From Gammaproteobacteria bacterium (GTDB lineage: Bacteria; Pseudomonadota; Gammaproteobacteria; Acidiferrobacterales; Sulfurifustaceae), in NCBI GenBank assembly GCA_016199745.1, contig JACQFZ010000008.1, forward strand, positions 1-64,000: DNA of 64,000 nt, in the 5' to 3' direction. Each line of letters begins with the position of its first letter. The first letter of the stretch is position 1. The position numbers were made by a program, and so were the translations under genes. The notes under the pieces were generated by a model, which did no database searches, had not been told where the DNA came from, and saw only the letters and a list, made by a program, of their open reading frames with translations. This document shows positions 17,437-27,048 of the stretch, piece after piece.

Positions 17437-19059
17437 TCAGCGCGTGCCACCCGACGTAATCGGGTAACGCCGATCGCGCCCGAACGCACGCGGCGTGATG
17501 CGCACCCCCGGCGGCGCTTGCCGGCGCTTGTACTCGTTACGGTCGATCATCGCCGTCACGCGCTTCACGGTCGCCGCGTCGAAACCGGCAGCGATGATAT
17601 CCTCGGGCGATTGATCGCGCTCGACATAACGCTCGATGATCGGATCGAGCACTGCATACGGCGGCAAGGAATCGGTGTCTTTCTGGTCTGGGCGCAGCTC
17701 AGCGGTCGGCGGTCGCTCGAATACGCGCCGCGGAATTACCGCCACCCGCCGATTACGCAGCTCGGCAACGCGATAGACCAAGGTCTTCGGCACGTCCTTA
17801 ATCGCGGCGAAACCGCCGGCCATGTCGCCGTAGAGCGTGGCATAGCCGACCGCCATCTCGCTCTTGTTGCCGGTGGTGAGCACCATTTTGCCGGTCTTGT
17901 TCGAAATCGCCATCAGCAGCACACCGCGTACACGCGCTTGAATATTCTCTTCGGTCGCATCCACCGGCTTGCCCTTGAACGGCTCGCGCAACGCGTCGAC
18001 GAACGCCTGGTACATCGGTTCGATCGGAATGACGCGATGGGTCACACCGAGCGCCTCGGCCTGCGCGCGCGCGTCGTCGACACTCATGTCGGCGGTGTAG
18101 CGCGACGGCATCATCACCGCTTCGACGCGCTGCGGGCCGATGGCGTCGGCGGCGATACAAAGCGTCAACGCCGAGTCGATGCCGCCGGAAAGACCGAGGA
18201 CGACACCGGCGAAGCGATTCTTCTCGACATAGTCGCGCACGCCGAGCACAAGTGCGCTGTAAACGCTCTCCTCTTCCGTCAATGCCGGCGCGATCTCGCC
18301 ACGTACTGGGCGCACATCGACGGCGGTTTCGAAATCGACGGTAGACAAACCTTCGGTAAACGCCGGCAAGCGCCGTGTCACACGGCCGGCGGCATCGACG
18401 ACGAATGAATCGCCGTCGAACACCAATTCGTCCTGGCCACCGACCAGATTGAGATACACCAACGGCACACGCTGTGTACGCGCATGTCGCGCTGCCAGAT
18501 CGAGGCGTTGCTGGCCTTTGTTGATGTGATACGGCGAGGCATTGATGTTGACGATGAGTCGGGCGCCGGCATCGACCGATTTCTCGATCGGGCCGTTGTC
18601 CCACATGTCCTCGCAGATCGTAATACCGACCGGAACGCCGGCGATCGGCACGACGCAAGGCGCGCTGCCGGCAACGAAATAACGCTTCTCGTCGAACACA
18701 CCATAGTTCGGCAACGAGTGTTTGAAATAGGTCGCGCGGATGGCGCCGTCGCGCAACACCGAGGCGGCGTTGTAGAGCTTGCCGTCGTGGCGTTGCGGAT
18801 GACCGACGAGAATATCGATACCGCCGACGGCGCGATTGATCTCCGCCAAGCCCTGCTCGACGCGCTCCAACAATGCCGGTCGCAGCAACAAATCTTCCGG
18901 CGGATAGCTGGTCAACGTAAGCTCGGGAAATACGATCGCTTGCGCGTTCAATTCATCGCGCGCGCGTTGTGCCGCTTCGATGACTCGCTGGACGTTACCA
19001 GCGACATCACCGACCAATAAATTGAGCTGAGCGAGCGCGAGGCGCAGATTGCCGGCCAT
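17437..19059 (-). CDS. nadE: glutamine-dependent NAD+ synthetase
   Basis: A 540-residue two-domain enzyme that amidates nicotinate adenine dinucleotide, the last step of NAD synthesis. The N-terminal nitrilase-type glutaminase has the Glu-Lys-Cys triad: E46 (FPELTLTSYPPEDL), K113 (YFKHSLPNYG) and C149 (ITICEDMW). The C-terminal synthetase has the PP-loop SGGIDSA (291-297), the TGNKSEMAVGY block and a C-terminal RRQAPPGVRITPRAFGRDRR. The glutaminase domain lets the cell use glutamine as nitrogen donor, which makes the P-II gene next to it suggestive. It lies just downstream of sucD. Confidence 0.96.
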   Translation of the reverse strand: MAGNLRLALAQLNLLVGDVAGNVQRVIEAAQRARDELNAQAIVFPELTLTSYPPEDLLLRPALLERVEQGLAEINRAVGGIDILVGHPQRHDGKLYNAASVLRDGAIRATYFKHSLPNYGVFDEKRYFVAGSAPCVVPIAGVPVGITICEDMWDNGPIEKSVDAGARLIVNINASPYHINKGQQRLDLAARHARTQRVPLVYLNLVGGQDELVFDGDSFVVDAAGRVTRRLPAFTEGLSTVDFETAVDVRPVRGEIAPALTEEESVYSALVLGVRDYVEKNRFAGVVLGLSGGIDSALTLCIAADAIGPQRVEAVMMPSRYTADMSVDDARAQAEALGVTHRVIPIEPMYQAFVDALREPFKGKPVDATEENIQARVRGVLLMAISNKTGKMVLTTGNKSEMAVGYATLYGDMAGGFAAIKDVPKTLVYRVAELRNRRVAVIPRRVFERPPTAELRPDQKDTDSLPPYAVLDPIIERYVERDQSPEDIIAAGFDAATVKRVTAMIDRNEYKRRQAPPGVRITPRAFGRDRRYPITSGGTR

Positions 19060-19064
19060 CGAGA

Positions 19065-19943
19065 TTATTTCTCGAGCACTGCGGTCATACGTTGGCCGAT
19101 CTCCGCCGGCGAACGCACGGTGTGCACACCGGCCGCTTCGAGCGCGCGGAATTTTTCGTCGGCCGTGCCCTTGCCGCCGGCGATGACGGCGCCGGCATGG
19201 CCCATGCGCTTGCCCTTCGGTGCGGTGACACCGGCGATATAACCGACCACCGGCTTGGTAACGTGTTGTTTGATATAAGCGGCGGCGTCTTCTTCCGCCT
19301 GGCCGCCGATCTCGCCGACCATGATGATGCCCTTGGTCTGCGGGTCGGCCTGAAATAATTTCAGGCAGTCGACGAAATTCAACCCTTGAATCGGATCGCC
19401 GCCGATACCGATACAGGTCGTCTGTCCGAGATTGGCGAGCGTGGTTTGATAAACCGCTTCGTACGTCAAGGTGCCGGAGCGCGAGACGATGCCGATGACG
19501 CCCGGCTTATGAATGAAGCCCGGCATGATGCCCATTTTACACTCGCCCGGCGTGATGATGCCGGGACAGTTGGGGCCGATCAGTACCGTCGTCGGATATT
19601 TCACGCGCAACGCATACTTCACGCGCAGCATGTCGCGCACCGGAATGCCTTCGGTAATACAGGCAATGACTTTGATACCGGCGGCGGCGGCCTCGAGGAT
19701 CGAGTCGGCGGCATACGCGGCCGGCACGTAGATCATCGTCGCCTCGGCACCGGCGTGCTCGACCGCTTCGCGCACGGTGTTGAACACCGGCAAGTCGAGA
19801 TGCTGGGTACCGCCTTTGCCCGGCGTCACGCCGCCGATCATCTTCGTGCCGTAAGCGATCGCCTGCTCGGAATGAAATGTGCCCTGCTTGCCGGTGAAAC
19901 CCTGGCAGATCACCCGGGTGCTTTTGTTAACCAAAACGCTCAT
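19065..19943 (-). CDS. sucD: succinyl-CoA synthetase alpha subunit
   Basis: A 292-residue alpha subunit of the TCA-cycle enzyme that makes ATP or GTP from succinyl-CoA. The CoA-binding Rossmann part has [11 protein letters not shown] and GGVTPGKGG, and the phosphorylated histidine lies in [13 protein letters not shown] (H249). An upstream TTG in frame adds six residues, but ATG 19943 matches the family start [15 protein letters not shown]. It follows sucC with a 46-base gap, so the two form an operon. The rest of the usual suc/sdh cluster is not in this window. Confidence 0.95.
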   Translation of the reverse strand: MSVLVNKSTRVICQGFTGKQGTFHSEQAIAYGTKMIGGVTPGKGGTQHLDLPVFNTVREAVEHAGAEATMIYVPAAYAADSILEAAAAGIKVIACITEGIPVRDMLRVKYALRVKYPTTVLIGPNCPGIITPGECKMGIMPGFIHKPGVIGIVSRSGTLTYEAVYQTTLANLGQTTCIGIGGDPIQGLNFVDCLKLFQADPQTKGIIMVGEIGGQAEEDAAAYIKQHVTKPVVGYIAGVTAPKGKRMGHAGAVIAGGKGTADEKFRALEAAGVHTVRSPAEIGQRMTAVLEK

Positions 19944-19989
19944 CGGGATATCCTGTGGCAAACCGCATCGATGCAGCTCGCGTAAAAGT

Positions 19990-21150
19990 TTATTTGACCG
20001 CCGCTACCACTTGCTTCGCCGCTTCGGTAAGACTGTCGGCGGCGGTGACTTTGAGCCCGCTGGTCTTCAGCATGTCGCGGCCCTTCTCGACATTGGTGCC
20101 TTCGAGCCGCACCACCACCGGCACGCCGACGTTCACTTCCTTGACCGCCTTGATGATGCCCTCGGCAATGAGGTCGCAGCGAACGATGCCACCGAAGATG
20201 TTGACCAGAATCGCTTTCACATTAGGGTCGGACAAAATGATCTTAAACGCCTCGGCCACGCGCTCGGCAGTGGCGCCGCCGCCGACGTCGAGAAAGTTAG
20301 CCGGCTGGCCGCCGTACAGCTTGATGACGTCCATGGTCGCCATGGCGAGGCCGGCACCGTTGACCATGCAGCCGATGTTACCTTCGAGCGTGACATAGTT
20401 GAGCTCGTGTTGCTGCGCGCGCACTTCCTTCGGATCGTCCTGTGATGCGTCGCGCAGCTCTTCCAGCTTCTTCTGACGGTACAGCGCGTTGTCGTCGATC
20501 TGAATCTTGGCGTCGAGCGCCATCACGTCACCGGCCTTAGTGACGATCAGCGGATTGATTTCGAGCAGTGCCAGATCGCATTGCGTGTAGGCGTCATAGA
20601 GCGCCAGCATGATCTTTGTCAGTTGCGCGACTTGCTTGTCAGTCAAACCGAGCGCGAAGCCGATCTCGCGGCACTGATACGCTTGTAGACCGAGCGCCGG
20701 GTCGACCGCGGCTTTCAGAATTTTTTCCGGATGCTTTACCGCGACTTCTTCGATATCCATACCGCCTTCAGTCGAGGCGATGAAGGTCACGCATTCGGTC
20801 GCACGATCGGTCAAGCACGCCAGATAAAGCTCGCGGGCGATGTCGCTCGGCGCCTCAATCAGCAATCGATCGACCGGTTGACCGCTGGCATTGGTCTGCG
20901 ATGTTACCAAGCGCGTGCCGAGCAGGCTCTTGGCGAACTGCTCGACCTCGTCGCGGCTCTTCAACACTTTGACGCCGCCGGCCTTACCGCGGCCGCCGGC
21001 ATGCACTTGCGCTTTAACGACCCAGACATTCCCACCGAGCGTCTGCGTGGCCGCTACCGCGTCGCGCACGGAAAGCACGGGAATACTTTTGGGAACCGGG
21101 ATCCCATATTGGGAAAGCAGTGATTTCGCCTGATATTCGTGAAGGTTCAT
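19990..21150 (-). CDS. sucC: succinyl-CoA synthetase beta subunit
   Basis: A 386-residue beta subunit. It starts [20 protein letters not shown], has the ATP-grasp fold with [18 protein letters not shown] (about 44-61), the signature [15 protein letters not shown] with DVGGGA, and ends with the CoA-ligase domain that contacts the alpha subunit ([14 protein letters not shown]). Length and motifs are those of the bacterial enzyme. The first gene of the sucC-sucD pair; transcription probably continues into nadE, because no terminator is visible between them. Confidence 0.95.
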   Translation of the reverse strand: MNLHEYQAKSLLSQYGIPVPKSIPVLSVRDAVAATQTLGGNVWVVKAQVHAGGRGKAGGVKVLKSRDEVEQFAKSLLGTRLVTSQTNASGQPVDRLLIEAPSDIARELYLACLTDRATECVTFIASTEGGMDIEEVAVKHPEKILKAAVDPALGLQAYQCREIGFALGLTDKQVAQLTKIMLALYDAYTQCDLALLEINPLIVTKAGDVMALDAKIQIDDNALYRQKKLEELRDASQDDPKEVRAQQHELNYVTLEGNIGCMVNGAGLAMATMDVIKLYGGQPANFLDVGGGATAERVAEAFKIILSDPNVKAILVNIFGGIVRCDLIAEGIIKAVKEVNVGVPVVVRLEGTNVEKGRDMLKTSGLKVTAADSLTEAAKQVVAAVK

Positions 21151-21239
21151 CTGTCGGCAGATTCGAGTCCGTGAGGCTGCGAATTATCACTCAGACGCTG
21201 ACGTTTAGAAACGAGGATTTCCGCAATAACAACTGGGCG

Positions 21240-23186
21240 CTATTCGTAGCGCAGCGCCTCGATCGGGTTGAGCGCGGCGGCGCGACGCGCCGGATAAATG
21301 CCGAAGACGATACCGATCGCGGCCGAGAAAACCGAGGCCAACAACACCGCTGCCGGTGAGATCGAGGCGCTCCAGCCGGCCAACGACGACGTAACGAGGG
21401 TCGCCACCCAACCGAAGAATATCCCCGCCAAACCACCGACCGCGCTAACCACCACCGCCTCGATCAAGAACTGCGTGAGTATGTCGCGTGGGCGCGCGCC
21501 GACCGCCTTGCGCAAGCCGATCTCGCGGGTGCGTTCGGTGACCGACACCAGCATGATATTCATGATACCGATGCCACCGACCAACAACGAGATCGCCGCG
21601 ACCGACGATAGCAACCAGGTCATGGTCCGGCTCGATTCGGTCATCGCCGCTTGCACATCGGCAAGATTGCGGATTTGATAGGCGTCGTCACGCTGCGTCG
21701 GCGGCACACGATGGCGGGTCAGCATCAGCTCGTTCACCGCGGTCTGTACGTCCTCCATCACCGACGCGTTATCGGCTTCGATGTCGATGTTGTCCAAGTA
21801 CTCCTTACCCAGCAGTCGGTACATCACCGTCTGTACCGGCACGACGACAACGTCGTCCTGATCGCGCCAACCGTTCGCACCTTTCTCCGGCAACACACCG
21901 ATGATCTGAAAATTAATCTTGTTGACCTTGATCGTCTCGCCGACCGGATTGGCCCCGCCGAACAGTTCACGCACGAGCGTCATGCCGATAACGGCAACAC
22001 GCGCGCGGCTGTGGTCTTCTTCATCGGTGAAGAATCGTCCGATCACCGGCTCGGCGGCACGCATGCGCGCGAACGAGGTACCGGCACCCTGCACTTGCGT
22101 GTTCCAGTTCTTATTGCCGGCGCTGACACGAGCACGACCGGAAACGCTGGGCGCGGCATCGCGTACGCCAGCGACGCGTTCCTTGATGGCGGCGACATCG
22201 TCGTTTGTCAGGCGCGTGGTCGCACCCGCCTCCTGGGCGACGCCACCGACACGGACCGCGCCGGCGCGCAACGTCAGCAAATTCGAACCGAGACTCGACA
22301 TCTGCCGCTCGATTTCTTCCTGCGCACCGCGGCCGATCGCCAGCACCGCCACCACTGCCGCCACACCGATCAAAATGCCGAGTACCGACAACGCCGTGCG
22401 TACTTTATTGGCAGCGAGCGCCCGCAGGCCTTGGCGCACATGCTCGATCGCTTCGAGCCAGGGCCACGCGGCCGACGGCGCTGCAGTCGTCGCTGGCGCT
22501 ATGACCGGCGGTAACTGGCGCAAACGCTCATCCGACTGGACGACGCCGTCGCGCATGTGAATGCGCCGCGCCGCCTGCCGCGCCACCTCTTCCTCGTGCG
22601 TGACGATAATGACGGTAATGCCCTGACGATTGAGCTCTTTGAGAATCTCCAGAATCTCTTGCTGACTCGCACTGTCGAGATTACCGGTCGGCTCGTCGGC
22701 CAAGAGAATGCGCGGCTGATTGACCAGCGACCGCGCTATCGCCACCCGCTGCTGTTGCCCGCCCGACAACTCGTTCGGTCGATGGTCGACGCGATCGGCC
22801 AGGCCGACACGGGCGAGCAACGCACGCGCCGCCGTCAAATCGTAACGACCTTGCGAGTACAGCAGCGGTAACGAAACATTCTCGGCGGCGCTGGTGCGCG
22901 CCAATAAATGAAATTGCTGAAAGACGAAGCCGATCGCCCGGCGCCGCTGAATCGCAAGCTCGTCTTCGTCGAGCTTGGCGACCTCGCGCCCTTGTAGCTG
23001 ATAGGAACCGCTGTCGGGCACATCGAGCAAGCCGATGATGTGCATGAGCGTCGACTTGCCCGAACCGGACGGACCAGTGATGGCGACGAACTCGCCCGAC
23101 GCGATCGTCAACGACACGCCGCGCAACGCCTGCACGGTGGTATCGCCCATGCGATAGGTTTTGTGGATGTCGCGAAGTTCGATCAT
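21240..23186 (-). CDS. MacB-like ABC transporter, fused ATPase and permease
   Basis: A 648-residue MacB-type protein. The N-terminal ATPase (about 1-225) has Walker [10 protein letters not shown], signature [13 protein letters not shown] and Walker [13 protein letters not shown]. The C-terminal half has one membrane helix (about 265-290), a large periplasmic domain and three helices of the FtsX type at the end ([21 protein letters not shown] is characteristic). MacB acts as a mechanotransducer that drives export from the periplasm through MacA and TolC; substrates include macrolides, heme or lipoprotein-like molecules. It is the last gene of a leftward TolC-like, MacA-like, MacB-like operon; a G/C-rich repeat separates it from the adaptor gene. 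Confidence 0.92.
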   Translation of the reverse strand: MIELRDIHKTYRMGDTTVQALRGVSLTIASGEFVAITGPSGSGKSTLMHIIGLLDVPDSGSYQLQGREVAKLDEDELAIQRRRAIGFVFQQFHLLARTSAAENVSLPLLYSQGRYDLTAARALLARVGLADRVDHRPNELSGGQQQRVAIARSLVNQPRILLADEPTGNLDSASQQEILEILKELNRQGITVIIVTHEEEVARQAARRIHMRDGVVQSDERLRQLPPVIAPATTAAPSAAWPWLEAIEHVRQGLRALAANKVRTALSVLGILIGVAAVVAVLAIGRGAQEEIERQMSSLGSNLLTLRAGAVRVGGVAQEAGATTRLTNDDVAAIKERVAGVRDAAPSVSGRARVSAGNKNWNTQVQGAGTSFARMRAAEPVIGRFFTDEEDHSRARVAVIGMTLVRELFGGANPVGETIKVNKINFQIIGVLPEKGANGWRDQDDVVVVPVQTVMYRLLGKEYLDNIDIEADNASVMEDVQTAVNELMLTRHRVPPTQRDDAYQIRNLADVQAAMTESSRTMTWLLSSVAAISLLVGGIGIMNIMLVSVTERTREIGLRKAVGARPRDILTQFLIEAVVVSAVGGLAGIFFGWVATLVTSSLAGWSASISPAAVLLASVFSAAIGIVFGIYPARRAAALNPIEALRYE

Positions 23187-23210
23187 ATAAGTCGCATCAG
23201 CGAACTTAAT

Positions 23211-23312
23211 CTCCCTCTCCCTCCGGGAGAGGGATGGGGTGAGGGATGCGCCGCGCCAGCACGCACCAATTCCCTCACCCTCACCCCCACCCCTCTCCCG
23301 GAGGGAGAGGGG
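23211..23312. repeat. G/C-rich inverted repeat, family 1 copy B
   Basis: Between the MacA-like and MacB-like genes. Left arm ccctctccctccgggagagg then gatggggtgagggatgcg; right arm ccctcaccctcacccccacc then cctctcccggagggagaggg, a near reverse complement with one short expansion. It matches copies A and C over the whole length. Its position inside an operon means that the transcript may be attenuated or processed there. Confidence 0.85.
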
Positions 23313-23346
23313 AAAACAAACACACGCCCACTCATCCTCCTCGCGA

Positions 23347-24303
23347 TCAACGTCTTCTCCCCGGCATCAACGGACTCCCACCCGTTCCACCCGTCGACGC
23401 CGTCAGCTGCGGTATTAACACCGTCTCGCCTTCCGCCAATCCCGCTAATACTTCACTATGCCGACCATCACTCAAGCCGAGCTGCACCTCGCGCTCCACC
23501 GGCGGCGCCCGCGTATCTGCCGCCGGCACCAGCACGAACATCTTGCTGCCACGACCGCGCACGGCTTCCGCCGGCGCCAAAACGATGTCGTGCTTTGCAG
23601 CGACCACGAAGCTCACGTTCGCCGTCATCCCACTGCGCATGAACGGCGGTGTTTTCTCCGGCAGCACGTCGACTTCGTATGTAGTCACGTTGTTGACGGC
23701 GGTCGAATCGAAGGCGACTTGCTCGACCACCGCCGATAAGACATCGCTGGCATAGGCATCGAGCGTAACGCGCGCCGACTGCCGTAGCTGTACACGGGCG
23801 ATGTCGGTTTCGTCGACCTGCGCCTTCACCACCAAGCGATCGGAGATCACGAAAATCGCGTCCAAGTTTTGAAACGTTTGGCCCGGCTCGGCATTGCGTA
23901 AGATCAACGTTCCATCGATCGGCGCAATCACCGGCGTCGGTCGATACAACTCCTCCCAACGCTTCAACTCGTCGGCACCTTTGGCACGCGCCGCGTCCAG
24001 CAACGCCGCCCGCTCCGATGAGCTCATCCACGCCATTACCTGCCCGTGCGTCACATGCTGCCCCTCGCGCACCAGCACCTGCTCGACGCGGCCAGCGATC
24101 GGCGGCTTGATTTCGAGTCGGTTGCGCGGCTTGACGACACCGGTCGCCTGCGTCGTCACCTCGATATCGCCGCGGGCGATCGTCGCTGGCCGATACATCG
24201 ACTCCGTGTGGCTCGCCGAGCGCCAGCCGATGAAACTGGCGCCAGCGACAATCAGCAACACCACGCCGATAACTATTTTTTTGTACTTGAAGCCAGCGTT
24301 CAC
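23347..24303 (-). CDS. MacA-like periplasmic adaptor (HlyD family)
   Basis: About 318 residues. An N-terminal membrane anchor ([19 protein letters not shown]) is followed by a lipoyl/barrel-sandwich half-motif ([25 protein letters not shown]), a very short helical hairpin (about 30 residues), the second half ([18 protein letters not shown]) and beta-barrel and membrane-proximal domains. It links the MacB-like pump to the outer-membrane channel. I take the start as GTG 24303, which overlaps the stop of the TolC-like gene (GTGA); the longer open frame runs into that gene. The hairpin is much shorter than in classical MacA. Confidence 0.85.
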   Translation of the reverse strand: MNAGFKYKKIVIGVVLLIVAGASFIGWRSASHTESMYRPATIARGDIEVTTQATGVVKPRNRLEIKPPIAGRVEQVLVREGQHVTHGQVMAWMSSSERAALLDAARAKGADELKRWEELYRPTPVIAPIDGTLILRNAEPGQTFQNLDAIFVISDRLVVKAQVDETDIARVQLRQSARVTLDAYASDVLSAVVEQVAFDSTAVNNVTTYEVDVLPEKTPPFMRSGMTANVSFVVAAKHDIVLAPAEAVRGRGSKMFVLVPAADTRAPPVEREVQLGLSDGRHSEVLAGLAEGETVLIPQLTASTGGTGGSPLMPGRRR

Positions 24304-25547
24304 GGAATCACCCCTGTACCTTGCGCTAATTCCCACCTCGCCTCGGCGGTGACGCGATCGCGGCGCGTGGCGAGAAATGCTTTTTGCCGTTGAATCAAAT
24401 CGCTTTCGATCTGATCCCAATCTTCGAACGCGACCAAACCATTCTGATAACGCGCCCGAGCGATGCCGGCACGAGTCTCGGCAGCGTTGAGAAACGCTTG
24501 ATCGACACGGACGCGTGCCGCCGCTTCGACATAAGCGGCGTAGCTTTGTTGCAAACTCACGTGCGTCTGCTGCTCGACACTCGTGCGGTTCGCCTTCGCG
24601 ACATCGCGGTTGGAAGCAGCGCTCTGCACGCCGTAATAATCTTTGCCACCGCTGAAAATCGGAATCGACAAACTCAACGTCAACGTGCGCCGATTGTCAT
24701 CGGGTAACCAGTCGGCACCATCGCGGGCGGCGGTGCCGGTGAGATCGACGCTCGGATAAAACGGCGCGCGCGCTAATCGCAACCCGGCATCAGCCGCCTG
24801 TTGCTGCGCATCGGCTTGGCGATAGCTCGGCGTGGCGGTCGCTAATGTTACAAAATCGGGCGCGGTTCCCGGTTCCTGTAACGGCACATCGCCGACGGCA
24901 TTCGCCAATGTCGTCGACGGCTCGCCGAGCACGCGCGCCAATTGCGCTTGCGCTGACACCAACCCCTGGCGTGCCTGCAGGTTCTCGAAGCGCGCCTGTT
25001 CCAACGACGCGCTCGTGAGTAGATACGAGCCCTTGTTCTCGCGACCGCTTTCGAATCGCAGCTGAACCAACCGTACATTCTCTTCCAGCCGGCGAACGAT
25101 GGCTGCGGTCAACGTGACGTTCTCTTCGGCATAACGCAGACCGGCGAATGCCAATTTCAAATCGTGACTGAGCTGCGCCTTGGCTTGCGCCAACTGCGCC
25201 GTTGCCGAATCGAAATCGGCCGTCGCCTGCTGCACCTTCGCTTGATCCTGAAAGCCGGCGAATAGGTTCTGCCGTGCCGACAAACCGACCGAGTATTCGG
25301 GATCGGTCGAATTAACCGCGCTACCCGAGCTCTCGCTGCGGCTGGCGCTCGCACTGAGCTGCGGCAAGTAACCGCTGCGGGCAGTCCGCGTTTGGTAGCC
25401 AGCCGCCGTCAAACGGGCCTGCGCCGCTTGCAAATCGGCGTTACCGGCGGCGGCAATGCGCACGCTTTCCTCGAAACTTAGCGGCGCAGAATCAGCCAAA
25501 GCCGGAAGCGACAGGCCCAATAGCAACAGCAGTAATTTTTTTATCAT
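24300..25547 (-). CDS. TolC-family outer-membrane efflux protein (MacAB partner)
   Basis: About 415 residues with a signal peptide (MIKKLLLLLLGLSLPALADS). Two outer-membrane efflux repeats follow, each beginning with a SFEESVRIAAAGNADLQAA-like helix, then long alpha-barrel helices (AQLAQAKAQLSHDLKLAFAG). The upstream open frame adds 16 residues in front of the signal peptide, so ATG 25547 is the better start. It is the first gene of the leftward efflux operon and faces the TetR gene across about 110 bases that hold a palindromic operator. Confidence 0.87.
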   Translation of the reverse strand: MIKKLLLLLLGLSLPALADSAPLSFEESVRIAAAGNADLQAAQARLTAAGYQTRTARSGYLPQLSASASRSESSGSAVNSTDPEYSVGLSARQNLFAGFQDQAKVQQATADFDSATAQLAQAKAQLSHDLKLAFAGLRYAEENVTLTAAIVRRLEENVRLVQLRFESGRENKGSYLLTSASLEQARFENLQARQGLVSAQAQLARVLGEPSTTLANAVGDVPLQEPGTAPDFVTLATATPSYRQADAQQQAADAGLRLARAPFYPSVDLTGTAARDGADWLPDDNRRTLTLSLSIPIFSGGKDYYGVQSAASNRDVAKANRTSVEQQTHVSLQQSYAAYVEAAARVRVDQAFLNAAETRAGIARARYQNGLVAFEDWDQIESDLIQRQKAFLATRRDRVTAEARWELAQGTGVIP

Positions 25548-25620
25548 GTATTTGCGCCAATCTGGAACGCCGAGAAAAAGCCTTGCTTGCGCCACCCTAC
25601 CAACCCGAGTAGTGTGACCC

Positions 25621-25640
25621 GACTGACCGATCGGTCAGTC
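25621..25640. promoter_or_regulatory. perfect 20-bp palindromic operator
   Basis: gactgaccgatcggtcagtc is a perfect inverted repeat of two 10-base halves without spacer. It lies 17 bases upstream of the TetR-family gene and about 75 bases from the divergent TolC-like start. That is the usual place and symmetry for a TetR-type operator. Its position lets one regulator repress both divergent efflux operons, though binding is inferred. Confidence 0.8.
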
Positions 25641-25657
25641 TTTTGAGTTAATGGAAA

Positions 25658-26344
25658 ATGGCCAGCCCGAGCATCAAACCGCATCTGCTAGCACCCACAC
25701 TCAATCGACCGAACACGGAAGCGACCGCCCGCATTCTTACCGCCGCCGGCGACTTGTTTGCCGAACACGGTTTTGCCGCCGTATCGATGCATGCGATTGC
25801 CGAGCGCGCCGACGTTAGCAAAGCTAATATCTTTCATCACTTCAGCTCCAAGCGCGAATTGTATCTGGCGGTGCTGCGCCACGCCTGCCGCGATGCTACC
25901 GAGCACCTGCAACAACTCGAAACTCCGGACGGCACATTCCAGGAACGCTTCAGCGCCTACGCCGTTGACATGCTGGCGGGGATGCTGCAACGCGAACGGC
26001 TACATCGGCTGGCGCAACGTGCGCTGCTGGCCGAGGATAACGGCCAACTGGCGCGTGAGCTGGCCGAGCGCGTCTTCGGCGAGCGCTTCGGCCGGCTGGT
26101 GGCAATATTGCGCGCCGGTCAACGGCGCGGCGAGTTGCGCGTTGATTTTGATCCAGCGATGGCAGCGGTGGCGTTGATTGGTGGCAACTTGTTCTTTTTG
26201 CAGTCGCGCAACGTATTCCAACATTTTCCGGATGTCGGCTTCGCCGCCGATCCGACACGGTACAGCGAGTTGCTGGCGGATATTCTGTTACGCGGAATGT
26301 TGGCACCGGCAGCGCAAAGCAATAACAACAGCAACGACGTTTAA
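25658..26344 (+). CDS. TetR-family transcriptional regulator
   Basis: A 228-residue TetR-type regulator. The N-terminal helix-turn-helix domain (about residues 22-68) contains ATARILTAAGDLFAEHGFA and the recognition part AERADVSKANIFHHFSSKREL. The C-terminal ligand domain is poorly conserved, as usual. It sits directly next to a perfect palindrome and at the head of an adaptor-RND-TolC operon (8-base gap to the adaptor gene). Local repression of its own operon, and possibly of the divergent MacAB-like operon, is the simplest reading. Confidence 0.88.
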   Translation: MASPSIKPHLLAPTLNRPNTEATARILTAAGDLFAEHGFAAVSMHAIAERADVSKANIFHHFSSKRELYLAVLRHACRDATEHLQQLETPDGTFQERFSAYAVDMLAGMLQRERLHRLAQRALLAEDNGQLARELAERVFGERFGRLVAILRAGQRRGELRVDFDPAMAAVALIGGNLFFLQSRNVFQHFPDVGFAADPTRYSELLADILLRGMLAPAAQSNNNSNDV

Positions 26345-26352
26345 GGACATTT

Positions 26353-27048
26353 ATGCAACGCTCGACCAGGTTCACGCTACTCATCTTGTTGCTGGCGATC
26401 GTGAGCGCCTGCGGCAAACAAGCGCCGACCAAGCCGCCCGAGCGGAGCACGCAGATCACCGCCGCCGTCGTGAAGACGATGGATCTGCCGCTGATCGAAT
26501 CCGCCACCGGCGCCGAGACCGCCCTCGGGCTCGCCTCCAACTACGATCCGACGCGCGTGTCGGGCAATACTTTTTATATCCGCCTGTCGTTCCCCGAGCA
26601 TGTCGCCGCCCAGTTGCGCGTCGGTCAACCGGTGCAGCTAACGAGCTTCGGCGACGACTCCAAACACACCGGCACAATTCGCGAAATCCGACCGGCGCTC
26701 AACGCCACCACGCTCAGCCGCGAGATCATCATCTCGGTACGCAATGCCGGCCGCTGGCGCCCGAACGGCAGCATCCGCGGCGAAGTCACGCTCGGCGTTC
26801 GGCGTAAGGCTGCCGTCGTTCCCGAGCAGGCGGTGGTACTACGGCCGAGCGGCAATGTCGTTTATGTGGTCGAGAACGGCGTCGTCCACGAGCAGCGAGT
26901 GAAGACCGGACTTGCGCGCGACGGCATCATTGAAATCGTTGACGGGTTGCAACCGGGTGTCACGGTCGCGGTCGACGGCGCTGCCATGCTGTCGGACAGC
27001 GCCAAGATCAAGGTGCGCGAGCCGGCCGCCGGAGCGACCGCCTCATGA
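26353..27048 (+). CDS. compact RND periplasmic adaptor lipoprotein
   Basis: A 231-residue adaptor (membrane fusion protein), lipid-anchored through the lipobox IVSAC (Cys 20). What is visible are the beta-barrel domain (GNTFYIRLSFPEHVAAQLRVG ... STREI-like block, about 70-150) and the membrane-proximal domain (VVPEQAVVLRPSGNVVYVV, GLQPGVTVAVDGAAMLSDSA). The lipoyl domain and the alpha-helical hairpin that normally contact TolC are missing; usual adaptors have 350-400 residues. There is no sign of a frameshift, and the stop overlaps the pump start by 4 bases, so this looks like a real short form. Confidence 0.8.
   Translation: MQRSTRFTLLILLLAIVSACGKQAPTKPPERSTQITAAVVKTMDLPLIESATGAETALGLASNYDPTRVSGNTFYIRLSFPEHVAAQLRVGQPVQLTSFGDDSKHTGTIREIRPALNATTLSREIIISVRNAGRWRPNGSIRGEVTLGVRRKAAVVPEQAVVLRPSGNVVYVVENGVVHEQRVKTGLARDGIIEIVDGLQPGVTVAVDGAAMLSDSAKIKVREPAAGATAS

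Noticed and set aside
17518-18408. 296-codon frame on the plus strand and a 286-codon minus frame (17798-18658)
   Set aside because: Both overlap nadE in other frames; nadE itself is beyond doubt.
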